Source of the DNA: Lachnospiraceae bacterium
GTDB lineage: Bacteria > Bacillota > Clostridia > Lachnospirales > Lachnospiraceae
Length of the DNA stretch: 44,665 nucleotides
Reading direction: 5' to 3'
Assembly (NCBI GenBank): GCA_016301965.1
Contig: JAEDOO010000005.1
Span: 1-44,665 of the forward strand
Shown here: one piece after another, positions 8,265-15,980 of the stretch
Layout of the letters: each line of letters starts with the position of its first letter
How positions within the stretch are numbered: the stretch's first letter is position 1
The notes under the pieces: generated by a model
The model's input: the letters and a program-made list of their open reading frames with translations, nothing else
Told to the model about the DNA's origin: nothing
Database searches by the model: none
Translations under genes and position numbers: made by a program

Positions 8265-10712
8265 TTACCGTATTCCGATCTGATTCAGCCATCGATCCAG
8301 AAATCCTCCTGACTCTTCCGAAGATTCTTCTTCCTCCGTTCCTGAATTATCTTCTTCTGTCGGTTCCTGCTGAGTTTCATTTTCTTCTGGCTTTTGCTGC
8401 GTCGAACTCTCCTCATCTTCTCCTGAAGGATTCTCTTCTGTGTCAGAACCAGGCTGCTCCTCATTGCCAAACCAGCGATCCCACCAGCTCTTATGCTGAT
8501 CACATACACTGTTTTTCAGACTATCCGGCAAGACAAATTTTTCATCCGCTGTTCCTTCAGATCCCTGTTTCAGATAAATTCTAGCCGTTACTTCTTCCTC
8601 CGGGCAGTAGTCTCCTGCACGTTTGCCGGATACTGTACATATTTGCACAGCTTCATGGCAATCACAATATTTTGTCGGGGCTGTCCCCGGAACAAAATAC
8701 TCTTTAACTGTCATATCCCCCTGCAGCGTACTGTCACACAGTCCTTTAGAAGCGCGTTTTCCGCACTTTGTACAGATTTCGCAGACGGTAAGATTTTCTG
8801 TTCCCCCAAAGCCGGGATCCTGTTTATCCTCATGGATACGGCGCATGACATTTTTCCACAGATACTTGACATAGTCTGACTCTGACTGTTCGCGATAATC
8901 ATCGTAACCTCCCCAGACACCGCACACATAATACGGGGAATACCCTACAAACCAGAGGTCTCTTTTATCCGTTGTCGTACCAGTCTTTCCTGCCAGAGAC
9001 ATGCCCTCAAAAGATGCCTTTTTTCCTGTACCGCTTTTGATGACGTCCTGCATGGCTAAGGTCAAAAGCAATGCATTTTCCTTACGGATCACTTGCTTTG
9101 CCTCAGCAGAAGAGGAAAGAAGCACATTGCCGTCCTGATCCTCCACTTCCGTGTAAAATACGGGTTTGTGATACTCCCCTCCGGCCGCCAGTGCGCCGTA
9201 AGCCGCTGTAAGCTGCACATTGGTAACTCCGTTGTGGGTACCGCCCAGAGCTAAGGCTTCAACTTTATCGTCCACTGTCAACGTTTCAAACCCAAAGTTC
9301 TTCAAAGTTCCCCACACAGCATCCACTCCGACATCCTGCAGCACTTTCACAGCCGGAATATTCAGAGAATCCGTGATTGCTTCTCTGACCGTAGTACGCC
9401 CGTTATATTTTCCGCTGGCATTACGCACCTTTGTCCCATCAGAATACGTATAGGGAGCATCATCTATGGCCGTTCCCAGAGTAATGGCGCCAGCCTCCAG
9501 AGCCGCTGCATACTCCCCGGGAATTTTAAAGGTGGAACCAGGCTGCCGTTCACTGTCTGTGGCCCTGTTCAAAACCAGACTGGCCTTTTTTTCCCCTCTT
9601 CCTCCGGCAATAGCCTTAATCTGCCCTGTAAAAGGATCCATAAGCACAAGCGACGCCTGTGCATCTGAAGCGTAATTTTCTTCATTATTGATCTCTTCTT
9701 CCACGATCGTCTGCATATCCTGATTTTCGCAGGAACGAATCGTCAGACCACCCCGATAGATCATCTGCCAGGCCTCATCCTCAGTACACCCCTTCTCCCG
9801 CTGCAGATCGTTCACGATCTGCAAAAGCAGAGCATCCTCGTAAAAGCTAAGCACTGTGCTCTGATCACTGTTTTCATTTGTCTCCTGAATCCTTCCAAAT
9901 ACATCATCCTGCTTTGCCTCTTCATACTCTTGGCGGGTAATATACCCCTGCTCCAGCATGGCAGATAATACCAGAAGCTGCCGGTTCTGACACTCCTGCG
10001 GATGCTTCAGCGGATTATATCCTGACGGATTTTTGGTAATTCCAGCCAAAACACTGCACTCCGATAGAGAAAGGTCTGACACTTCCTTTCCAAAATACTG
10101 CATGGAAGCAGCCTGAACGCCCCAGCAGCCACTGCCAAGATTGATGGTATTCAGATAATTCTCAAGTATCCAGTCCTTTGACTCTTTCTGCTCCAGTCTG
10201 ACCGCCAGATACTGTTCCTGCAGTTTTCGCGTCAACTTGTCTGAAAAATTCTGTTCACTGGTCCAGGACGTAAAAACATTGTTTTTCAGCAGCTGCTGTG
10301 TAATGGTGCTGGCTCCTTCTGAGAAATGAAAGCCATTAAGTACACCCTTCAGGGCAGCTCTGGCGATTCCTTTCACATCAATACCATGGTGCGTATAAAA
10401 CCGTTCGTCTTCGATGGCCACAAAGGCATGCTGCAAATCCTCAGGTATACGATCCAGTGTCACATATACGCGATTGGCACCTTCTCCGGCAAGGATCCTC
10501 ATTGTCTTGCCCTGATCGTTCAAAATCTCTGTACGAAAGCCGCTGGGCGTCACATCCAGCGTATCCACATCCGGAGCATTGCAGGCAACAAACACCACCA
10601 GACCGATACCTGTGCCTGCTCCCAGAAACAGCAGCAAAAACACAAGACGAAGAAGCAGTCTGCCCAATCTGTGTTTTTTCTTTTTTGTGATTTTCTTTTT
10701 ATTTCGAACCAT
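8265..10712 (-). CDS. Class A penicillin-binding protein (glycosyltransferase/transpeptidase)
   Basis: 815 aa bifunctional peptidoglycan synthase anchored in the membrane. A basic cytoplasmic N-terminus and one membrane helix (about 17-44) precede the GT51 domain, whose EDERFYTHHG motif includes catalytic Glu (about 101). The transpeptidase has STFK (nucleophile Ser about 393), SLN (449-451) and KTG (576-578). The last 60 residues are a Glu/Ser/Thr/Gln-rich tail ending in GGFLDRWLNQIGIR. The frame stays open to an ATG at 10787, but that ATG lacks a ribosome site and the extra 25 codons span a terminator hairpin (10735-10780). The ATG at 10712 has AGAGGA upstream and begins with the expected basic MVRNKKKITKKKK, so I chose it. 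Resembles PBP1A/PbpF. Confidence 0.93.
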   Translation of the reverse strand: MVRNKKKITKKKKHRLGRLLLRLVFLLLFLGAGTGIGLVVFVACNAPDVDTLDVTPSGFRTEILNDQGKTMRILAGEGANRVYVTLDRIPEDLQHAFVAIEDERFYTHHGIDVKGIARAALKGVLNGFHFSEGASTITQQLLKNNVFTSWTSEQNFSDKLTRKLQEQYLAVRLEQKESKDWILENYLNTINLGSGCWGVQAASMQYFGKEVSDLSLSECSVLAGITKNPSGYNPLKHPQECQNRQLLVLSAMLEQGYITRQEYEEAKQDDVFGRIQETNENSDQSTVLSFYEDALLLQIVNDLQREKGCTEDEAWQMIYRGGLTIRSCENQDMQTIVEEEINNEENYASDAQASLVLMDPFTGQIKAIAGGRGEKKASLVLNRATDSERQPGSTFKIPGEYAAALEAGAITLGTAIDDAPYTYSDGTKVRNASGKYNGRTTVREAITDSLNIPAVKVLQDVGVDAVWGTLKNFGFETLTVDDKVEALALGGTHNGVTNVQLTAAYGALAAGGEYHKPVFYTEVEDQDGNVLLSSSAEAKQVIRKENALLLTLAMQDVIKSGTGKKASFEGMSLAGKTGTTTDKRDLWFVGYSPYYVCGVWGGYDDYREQSESDYVKYLWKNVMRRIHEDKQDPGFGGTENLTVCEICTKCGKRASKGLCDSTLQGDMTVKEYFVPGTAPTKYCDCHEAVQICTVSGKRAGDYCPEEEVTARIYLKQGSEGTADEKFVLPDSLKNSVCDQHKSWWDRWFGNEEQPGSDTEENPSGEDEESSTQQKPEENETQQEPTEEDNSGTEEEESSEESGGFLDRWLNQIGIR

Positions 10713-10734
10713 TCTTTTTCCTCTTTTTGTCCTG

Positions 10735-10780
10735 TATAAACAAAAGGCTCTCGTCAAAGTATCTGCTTTGACAAAAGCCT
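10735..10780 (-). terminator. Rho-independent terminator after lspA
   Basis: On the minus strand, arms at 10780-10766 and 10759-10745 form a 15-bp stem with G-U pairs and a 6-nt loop, followed by TTTTGTTT. It lies 8 nt after the lspA stop and within the open frame upstream of the PBP, which argues that the longer PBP start is not used. Confidence 0.75.
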
Positions 10781-10787
10781 CCGTCAT

Positions 10788-11264
10788 CTATTCATGGTCA
10801 GTTTCGTTTCCCAGAGCAGCAAGTACCGACAACCCGGTCCCTGCAGCCACAAAAACATCCGCAAGATTAAACACAACACGACTGAGTTTTTCGGATCTAC
10901 AAGGTATACGCAGATAGTCATCCACATGTCCCTGGCAGATACGATCCGTCAGATTTCCCAAACCACCCGCCAGCAAAAGGATCAGAGCCGCCTTTTCCCT
11001 GTTTTTTCCGGATGTTTTATCCAGCTGGAACAAACGCACACCCAAAATGGCAAGCATTGCTGCCGCAAAAGCATTCAGCAGCTTCTGATGTTCTTTCCCC
11101 AAACCCATAGCCGCACCTGGATTCTCCAGTCTGTGCAGCCGAAGCTTTCCCCCAAGCACAGGTTTCTCTTCACCGTCCTTGAGATGATGCATCATGTATT
11201 TTTTTATTGCCTCATCGCCTACGTACAGGGCCAGAACTGCCGACAGTGTTTTTGCTCTGCTCAT
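10788..11264 (-). CDS. lspA: Lipoprotein signal peptidase II
   Basis: 158 aa membrane aspartyl protease that cleaves signal peptides of diacylated prolipoproteins. Conserved features are ENPGAAMGLG (about 47-56), GGLGNLTDRI (100-109) with catalytic Asp in VDDY (D116), and FNLADVFV with the second catalytic Asp (D136). The N-terminal segment has the usual D-x-x-x-K-K pattern in altered form (GDEAIKKYM), and its first helix is weakly hydrophobic. The length matches the family. It starts 2 nt after the zinc-ribbon gene, with GAGGAA upstream, so the two are co-transcribed; a terminator follows at 10735-10780. Confidence 0.9.
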   Translation of the reverse strand: MSRAKTLSAVLALYVGDEAIKKYMMHHLKDGEEKPVLGGKLRLHRLENPGAAMGLGKEHQKLLNAFAAAMLAILGVRLFQLDKTSGKNREKAALILLLAGGLGNLTDRICQGHVDDYLRIPCRSEKLSRVVFNLADVFVAAGTGLSVLAALGNETDHE

Positions 11265-11266
11265 GC

Positions 11267-11800
11267 TTATTCCTCAGTTTTTTCTTCAGCGTTTTCTGTT
11301 GTGCCTGCCTCTTCTTCAAAATCATTATCATCTTCAGCGGCTTTTTCTTCGGCCACTTCTTTTGCGGCCTCTACCTCATCTTCATCCGCATCGGAAGGAT
11401 TGACAACTTCACCTTCTTCAAACTCTGCTTCACATACCGGCATCGGTGCTCCGCATTTCATACAGAATGCAGCGTTGGCCGGAACTGAGGCTCCGCATTC
11501 CGGACATGTATTTTCACCGCGGTACTGACCGATCTCCTCTTTGCAGGAAGCTACCTCAGCCTTCAATTCTGTTATATCTTCGCAGATAGCGGTAAGCTCT
11601 GCGTCCATAGTCTCACCCTGCTGATATCTTCTGTAGATCATCTCACCCATTTCTTCGTAATTCTGAGCGATCTCATGATTTGCAGTATGAATCTGGCTTT
11701 TCAGTTTCTGAATCTCTACGAAATTCTCTGTCTTTTTACCGATCACTTCTGCGGTCTCTCCAAAATTCTTTTTAAGTTTGCTTAATACATCTTCAAACAT
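11267..11800 (-). CDS. Zinc-ribbon protein with coiled-coil N-terminus and acidic tail
   Basis: 177 aa, function unknown. Residues 1-95 are helical and charged, probably a coiled coil (KKNFGETAEVIGKKTENF onward). A zinc ribbon follows with CPECG and CMKCG (about 98-118). The last 50 residues are very acidic (Glu, Asp, Ala). Similar zinc-ribbon proteins are common in Clostridia without a defined role. The ATG is preceded by AAAGGA. A perfect 9-bp hairpin at 11819-11840 lies just upstream. It overlaps nothing and is followed 2 nt later by lspA. Confidence 0.8.
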   Translation of the reverse strand: MFEDVLSKLKKNFGETAEVIGKKTENFVEIQKLKSQIHTANHEIAQNYEEMGEMIYRRYQQGETMDAELTAICEDITELKAEVASCKEEIGQYRGENTCPECGASVPANAAFCMKCGAPMPVCEAEFEEGEVVNPSDADEDEVEAAKEVAEEKAAEDDNDFEEEAGTTENAEEKTEE

Positions 11801-11818
11801 AGCTTTACATCCTTTCTT

Positions 11819-11840
11819 ATCATTATGAACCCATAATGAT
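11819..11840 (-). promoter_or_regulatory. Perfect inverted repeat upstream of the zinc-ribbon gene
   Basis: ATCATTATG and CATAATGAT form a perfect 9-bp stem with a 4-nt loop, ending 18 nt before the zinc-ribbon ATG. No U-run follows on the minus strand, so a terminator is unlikely. It could be an operator or a 5' UTR hairpin. Confidence 0.4.
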
Positions 11841-11877
11841 TATTTTATACATGATCGCGGCAAAACTTTACGATCTG

Positions 11878-13275
11878 TTACTGTTTTTGTTCCAGATACA
11901 TGGTCTCCTGGCCACGCATCAAAATCCTCGGTCCCCCGGTCTTTGTAACATATTCTTTCGTGATCACAACCTCGCCGATGGAAGAATCCTTAGGAATCTC
12001 AAACATGATATCCAGCATAAATTCTTCAATGATGGCTCTTAAGGCTCTGGCACCCGTATCTTTCTGCAATGCTCTGCCTGCGATTTCCCACAGGGCCTCA
12101 TCTTCAAACACCAGTTTAACTTCATCCATTGCCAGAAGCTTCTGATACTGTTTGACAATGGCGTTTTTGGGTTTTTTGAGAATTTCTACCAGCATATCCT
12201 GTGTCAGTCCCTGCAGCGTAAAGATCACCGGCAAACGTCCCAGAAACTCAGGAATCATACCGAACTCTCTCAAATCTTCTACGGATGTTTTGTCCAGAAT
12301 ATTTTTGTCCTTATCGTATTTATCTTTCAGATCTGCATTGAAACCAATGGATGCCTGTTTATTGAGACGATTCTTAACGATCTCTTCAAGATCCGGAAAA
12401 GCGCCGGCGCAGATAAACAGGATATTTCTGGTATTGACGGTAGTCAGCGGTACCATGGCATTTTTTGAGTTAGCTCCCACCGGTACTTCCACATCTGCCC
12501 CTTCCAGAAGCTTCAGCATACCCTGCTGCACAGCTTCACCACTGACATCCCGCTGGTTAGTATTTTTCTTTTTAGCGATCTTATCGATCTCATCAATGAA
12601 AATAATACCGTGCTCCGCTCTCTCGACATCATTATCGGCGGCAGCCAGAAGTTTGGAAACCACACTTTCGATATCATCACCGATGTACCCCGCCTCCGTC
12701 AGGGAAGTCGCATCAGTCAGAGCCAGCGGTACATCCAGAAGTCTGGCCAGCGTCTGGACAAGATACGTTTTTCCGCTGCCTGTAGGACCGATCATCAGCA
12801 TATTCGACTTTTCTATCTCTACACCATCGGAAGTATCTGCATTGATTCTTTTATAATGGTTATATACAGCTACAGAAATTGCCTTTTTGGCGTGTTCCTG
12901 TCCAATGACATATTCGTCCAACCCAGCCTTGATCTTATGGGGTGCTGGCAGCTTACGGATATCAAACGCTGCTTTGGGTTCGTTTTTTGGTTTTTTCTTT
13001 TTGAGGCGCTGTCTTTCCGGTACCTGATTGGTGATATTACTAAAATCCATCATCGGAAAGCTCTGCATTCCTGACAGCAGATCATTATAGTTAATGTTGC
13101 TGTTATTCATAGAGTCAAAACTCTTCTGCATACAATCTGTACAGATACAGATATTGTTTGGCAGAGAGATCATGCTTTTTACCTTACTCTCCGGTCTGCG
13201 GCAGAGCATGCAGACTTTTTCGTAGGTATCCTCTTTGTTTGTTGGATTCTGATCCTGTATTTTGTCTTCCGACAT
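11878..13275 (-). CDS. clpX: Divergent ClpX ATPase (AAA+ unfoldase)
   Basis: 465 aa cytoplasmic AAA+ unfoldase that feeds proteins to ClpP. It has an N-terminal zinc finger (C22, C25, C45, C48), Walker A GPTGSGKT (163-170), pore loop GYIG (196-199), Walker B IIFIDEID (224-231), arginine finger LGRLP (345-349) and sensor-2 GAR (408-410). IGF, the ClpP-docking tripeptide, is at 310-312. The RKH pore loop of canonical ClpX is replaced by SKN inside VPVGANSKNAM (265-274), and the linker between zinc finger and AAA+ domain is long (about 50-105). clpP and tig are not next to it, so it may be a second ClpX paralogue (inference). The ATG follows GGAGG; a TTTACA/TATCAT promoter is at 13341-13369. Confidence 0.88.
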   Translation of the reverse strand: MSEDKIQDQNPTNKEDTYEKVCMLCRRPESKVKSMISLPNNICICTDCMQKSFDSMNNSNINYNDLLSGMQSFPMMDFSNITNQVPERQRLKKKKPKNEPKAAFDIRKLPAPHKIKAGLDEYVIGQEHAKKAISVAVYNHYKRINADTSDGVEIEKSNMLMIGPTGSGKTYLVQTLARLLDVPLALTDATSLTEAGYIGDDIESVVSKLLAAADNDVERAEHGIIFIDEIDKIAKKKNTNQRDVSGEAVQQGMLKLLEGADVEVPVGANSKNAMVPLTTVNTRNILFICAGAFPDLEEIVKNRLNKQASIGFNADLKDKYDKDKNILDKTSVEDLREFGMIPEFLGRLPVIFTLQGLTQDMLVEILKKPKNAIVKQYQKLLAMDEVKLVFEDEALWEIAGRALQKDTGARALRAIIEEFMLDIMFEIPKDSSIGEVVITKEYVTKTGGPRILMRGQETMYLEQKQ

Positions 13276-13340
13276 GTACTGTCCTCCTGCGATTCCTGCG
13301 TTTCTTTCCGGGCAGGACTTTGCTCTCTTTTCTTCGTCTT

Positions 13341-13369
13341 ATGATAGCAAATCCGGTATATTTTGTAAA
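13341..13369 (-). promoter_or_regulatory. Promoter for clpX
   Basis: On the minus strand TTTACA, 17 nt, TATCAT. It lies 66 nt before the clpX start. Confidence 0.6.
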
Positions 13370-13429
13370 TATAGCGATTCTTACCTGTTTATAAAGAATC
13401 TGAGAAATTATATTAAAAATTCCGTTGGG

Positions 13430-13470
13430 CAAAAAGGGCTGCTGTGTGCGGACAGCTCACAGCAACCCTT
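13430..13470 (-). terminator. Terminator after the HPr-like gene
   Basis: A 13-bp stem with one mismatch (arms 13434-13446 and 13458-13470; core TGCTGTG/CACAGCA) followed on the minus strand by TTTTTG. It ends the c-di-AMP/HPr-like operon. Confidence 0.8.
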
Positions 13471-13491
13471 AATTTACTGGATCAATCAATT

Positions 13492-13518
13492 GTATCTGTT
13501 CGGTACCTTCACAGATAC
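13492..13518 (-). repeat. 27-nt hairpin repeat, copy B
   Basis: Perfect arms GTATCTGT/ACAGATAC around loop TCGGTACCTTC (+ strand). It starts 9 nt beyond the stop codon of the HPr-like gene and precedes that operon's terminator, so it would be in the 3' UTR. Same orientation as the other three copies. Confidence 0.75.
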
Positions 13519-13527
13519 GATCAATTC

Positions 13528-13785
13528 TTATTTTTCAGGTTCCAAAATAGACGTAATCGCCGCAAGCGCTTCGTCTTCGTCTACACCGTCACAAAAAAGC
13601 TCAATCTCATCTCCGCCCCTTACACAAGAGCCGAGTACACTTAATACACTTTTTGCGTTGGCACTGCCGTCTCTGTAGGTGAAAGTGATCAGGGATTTGT
13701 ACTGTACGGCTTTTTTACAGATAACACCGGCAAGATCCAGATCCAGTCCGGTGGGGTTGTTGATAACGATTTTCTTGTTTTTCAT
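13528..13785 (-). CDS. HPr-like (Crh-type) protein lacking the phosphorylatable histidine
   Basis: 85 aa, full HPr length. The active-site motif of HPr (NPTGLHARPA) is here NPTGLDLDLA: His15 is Asp15 and Arg17 is Asp17, so it cannot accept phosphate from Enzyme I. The regulatory serine is kept at exactly position 46 (AKSVLSVL, S46). This is the pattern of Bacillus Crh, which lacks His15 but is phosphorylated on Ser46 and works as a CcpA cofactor; a regulatory role is therefore inferred, not shown. It lies 18 nt downstream of cdaR and ends the cdaA-cdaR operon, before a terminator at 13430-13470. The ATG is preceded by AGGAAG. Automatic annotation would probably call it an HPr phosphocarrier. 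Confidence 0.82.
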   Translation of the reverse strand: MKNKKIVINNPTGLDLDLAGVICKKAVQYKSLITFTYRDGSANAKSVLSVLGSCVRGGDEIELFCDGVDEDEALAAITSILEPEK

Positions 13786-13803
13786 TTGTTTTTACACTTC
13801 CTA

Positions 13804-15096
13804 TCATTCAGCTGCTGAAATTTTCTGCTGCAGAGATACCAGCTGCACACTGGTACTTACCTCTGACAGCAACGTTATATTATCTGGCAGAGTAATAGTC
13901 ACCGGCAGATCATAAGTTCCCTCTTCCAGTCCGCTGCAGTCTATCTGTGCTTTGATAGAAGCAGCAGAAACACTGTTTAATTCTTCCTGTCTGCCCCGCA
14001 CCGTTACGGTTAGAGACGTATCTGTAAATACAGTCTGTAATCCCTGTTTCAGATTCAGGGTCTGAATATTCTGCGTTGGAAGAAAGATCTGCTTACTTCC
14101 CAAAGGCAGGATCTCTACTTCCACAATAATGGACTCCGCCTGATTGGAAACGGTCTTTGTTCCACTGGGCAAAATCTCTGCCAGATCGATCTTACATTCC
14201 ACATTGTCCCTGGCACTGTGAATCTTTACCAGACGAGAAGGTATCTCGATCTGATTGCCGTTCTTCTTTAGTGTCTCCAGGGCATCCGCTGTACCGGCCA
14301 GAGAGATCTCACTGGGAGTCGTTACAATTCCGGCCACTGTATATCCCGATGCCGGCTGGCCCTGCGGATCACAGGTAAAGGTGATCCCACTGACTGTGTT
14401 CCACAGTTCTACATAAACCTCCACCTTTGAATCACCGATATCAAACGTCAGATACTGTATTTCTTTATCGGACATGATCTCCTGGTTCTTATCATAAATG
14501 ACCAGATCTGCCTTCTTGGAACTGTTGACGGTCATACCTTCCACACTGACATTGGCTACCACCCGGTCAATCTTTTCCACGATGGATTGCGGACCGCTGA
14601 CACTGATCTTCTCAGGGTTGGCATAGATCTTGCCCACCTCATAACCGGCACCGGGGACACTGTCACCATAATTAACAGCAATCATAAAGTCCTTTGTCTC
14701 CCGTTCTTCAATTTCGATGGGAATCGTTGTAGGAGAAACGGTAATGTTCTCTGCGGAAATGTCCTTACACTTTACTGTCACCGGAACCATGATCGGCGTA
14801 GAATCCATATCTACGATCTGGGTCAGATCCGCTTCCACCACAATGTCATCATTTCTCTTTGTCACCTTAGAGGAATTTCCGCGCAGCGTCACACTGACCG
14901 TCTGATGACTGCTGTCTAACCGATAAGTCATCCCGCGGCTCTCAATATAGGAGCCATTCGTTATATTTACCTTAACATTACTGTATACCTTCTGTATGAT
15001 AGGATCATTGATATTGCTGATCACAAGCCAGATGACAAAGGCAATGGCGACAGATGCCAGCTTCAATGTCCAGTTATTTTTAAGCCTCTGTTTCAA
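13804..15096 (-). CDS. cdaR: YbbR-domain protein, c-di-AMP cyclase regulator CdaR
   Basis: About 430 aa. One N-terminal membrane helix (LKLASVAIAFVIWLVIS) anchors a chain of YbbR repeats outside the membrane; in Bacillus, CdaR binds and controls the diadenylate cyclase CdaA. It overlaps the end of cdaA, as expected for a coupled pair. Start choice: an ATG at 15141 would add 15 residues but has no ribosome site and would overlap cdaA by 62 nt. The TTG at 15096 has GGAAAGGA about 10 nt upstream and overlaps by 17 nt, so I prefer it with moderate confidence. The glmM gene that follows cdaR in Bacillus is absent; an HPr-like gene takes its place. Confidence 0.88.
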   Translation of the reverse strand: MKQRLKNNWTLKLASVAIAFVIWLVISNINDPIIQKVYSNVKVNITNGSYIESRGMTYRLDSSHQTVSVTLRGNSSKVTKRNDDIVVEADLTQIVDMDSTPIMVPVTVKCKDISAENITVSPTTIPIEIEERETKDFMIAVNYGDSVPGAGYEVGKIYANPEKISVSGPQSIVEKIDRVVANVSVEGMTVNSSKKADLVIYDKNQEIMSDKEIQYLTFDIGDSKVEVYVELWNTVSGITFTCDPQGQPASGYTVAGIVTTPSEISLAGTADALETLKKNGNQIEIPSRLVKIHSARDNVECKIDLAEILPSGTKTVSNQAESIIVEVEILPLGSKQIFLPTQNIQTLNLKQGLQTVFTDTSLTVTVRGRQEELNSVSAASIKAQIDCSGLEEGTYDLPVTITLPDNITLLSEVSTSVQLVSLQQKISAAE

Positions 15097-15961
15097 CGCC
15101 GTCACGTCCTTTCCGGTTTCTGCGTTTTTTCTCCAACGCATAGCTGTCTGTCTGGAGTGCTTTCAGTTGTTCCTTCAGCTCTGCCGGTGTCACATTCGTA
15201 CGTATCCGGCCCTTCTGCGCATAAGATACATTTCCAGTCTCCTCCGACACGATAATCGTCAGCGCATCGGACACCTCACTGATTCCCACAGCCGCCCTGT
15301 GTCTTGTGCCCAGATTTTTGTTCAGAGACAAATTATCCGACAACGGCAGATAACAGGTTGCCGCCTGAATTCTGTCATTGCGGATCAAAACTGCCCCATC
15401 ATGCAGCGGGGTATTATGCTCAAATATATTAATGAGCAGCTGACTGCTGATCAGAGAGTCGATTTCAATACCTGTTTTTTCGTATTCTGACAGCACAATA
15501 TCCCTCTCCAGCACCATAAGCGCACCGGTTTTTACTGCGCCCATCTCAAAACTCGCCCGAACCAGCTCATCTATGGATGCATCGCTGATACGAACCTCGC
15601 CATCCTTTTCCCGGTTTAAAACACCCAGCATGGAAAGTGTATTTTTTTCTCCCAGCTGCTCCAGCATCTTGCGAAGTTCCGGCTGAAAAATCACGACCAG
15701 CGCCACCAGGATCACTGTACTGATATTTTTAAAGATCCAAAGGATCGTCTCCATCCCTGTGATCTGAGCTACCAAAACTATAACAGCAATCAGAATGATG
15801 CCCTTGAACAGCGTATATGCCCGCGTCTGTTTGATCCACAGGATAAAATAATAAACCGCCACTGCGATCAGAAGAATCTGTATCAGATCGATCCCCCCCA
15901 CCTGCTGTGGCAGGGACAATCCGGTAAGAACTCTTCTAAGCGCCTGTAAAATCTGTCTCAC
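15080..15961 (-). CDS. cdaA: Diadenylate cyclase CdaA
   Basis: 293 aa membrane-bound enzyme making c-di-AMP from two ATP. Three N-terminal membrane helices (about 26-42, 52-68, 76-93) precede the DAC domain, with the catalytic DGA motif at 188-190 (in LHDGAVLI) and the RHR motif at 220-222 (in GTRHRAAVG). The length matches CdaA/DacA. The start codon is GTG with AAGGGG 8 nt upstream. It is in an operon with two upstream membrane-protein genes (19-nt gap) and cdaR downstream (overlapping). c-di-AMP controls K+ and osmolyte transport and wall stress in Firmicutes. Confidence 0.95.
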   Translation of the reverse strand: MRQILQALRRVLTGLSLPQQVGGIDLIQILLIAVAVYYFILWIKQTRAYTLFKGIILIAVIVLVAQITGMETILWIFKNISTVILVALVVIFQPELRKMLEQLGEKNTLSMLGVLNREKDGEVRISDASIDELVRASFEMGAVKTGALMVLERDIVLSEYEKTGIEIDSLISSQLLINIFEHNTPLHDGAVLIRNDRIQAATCYLPLSDNLSLNKNLGTRHRAAVGISEVSDALTIIVSEETGNVSYAQKGRIRTNVTPAELKEQLKALQTDSYALEKKRRNRKGRDGVETEA

Positions 15962-15980
15962 GTATTAACCCCTTTTCATT

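Noticed and set aside
7803..8584. + strand frames that begin in or cross the tRNA-Leu genes
   Set aside because: The repeated peptide QEWRNWQTRRLQVPVVV is translated tRNA sequence, and the rest is antisense to the PBP tail.
10713..10787. N-terminal extension of the PBP to the ATG at 10787
   Set aside because: No ribosome site, spans a terminator hairpin, and a better start with AGAGGA exists at 10712.
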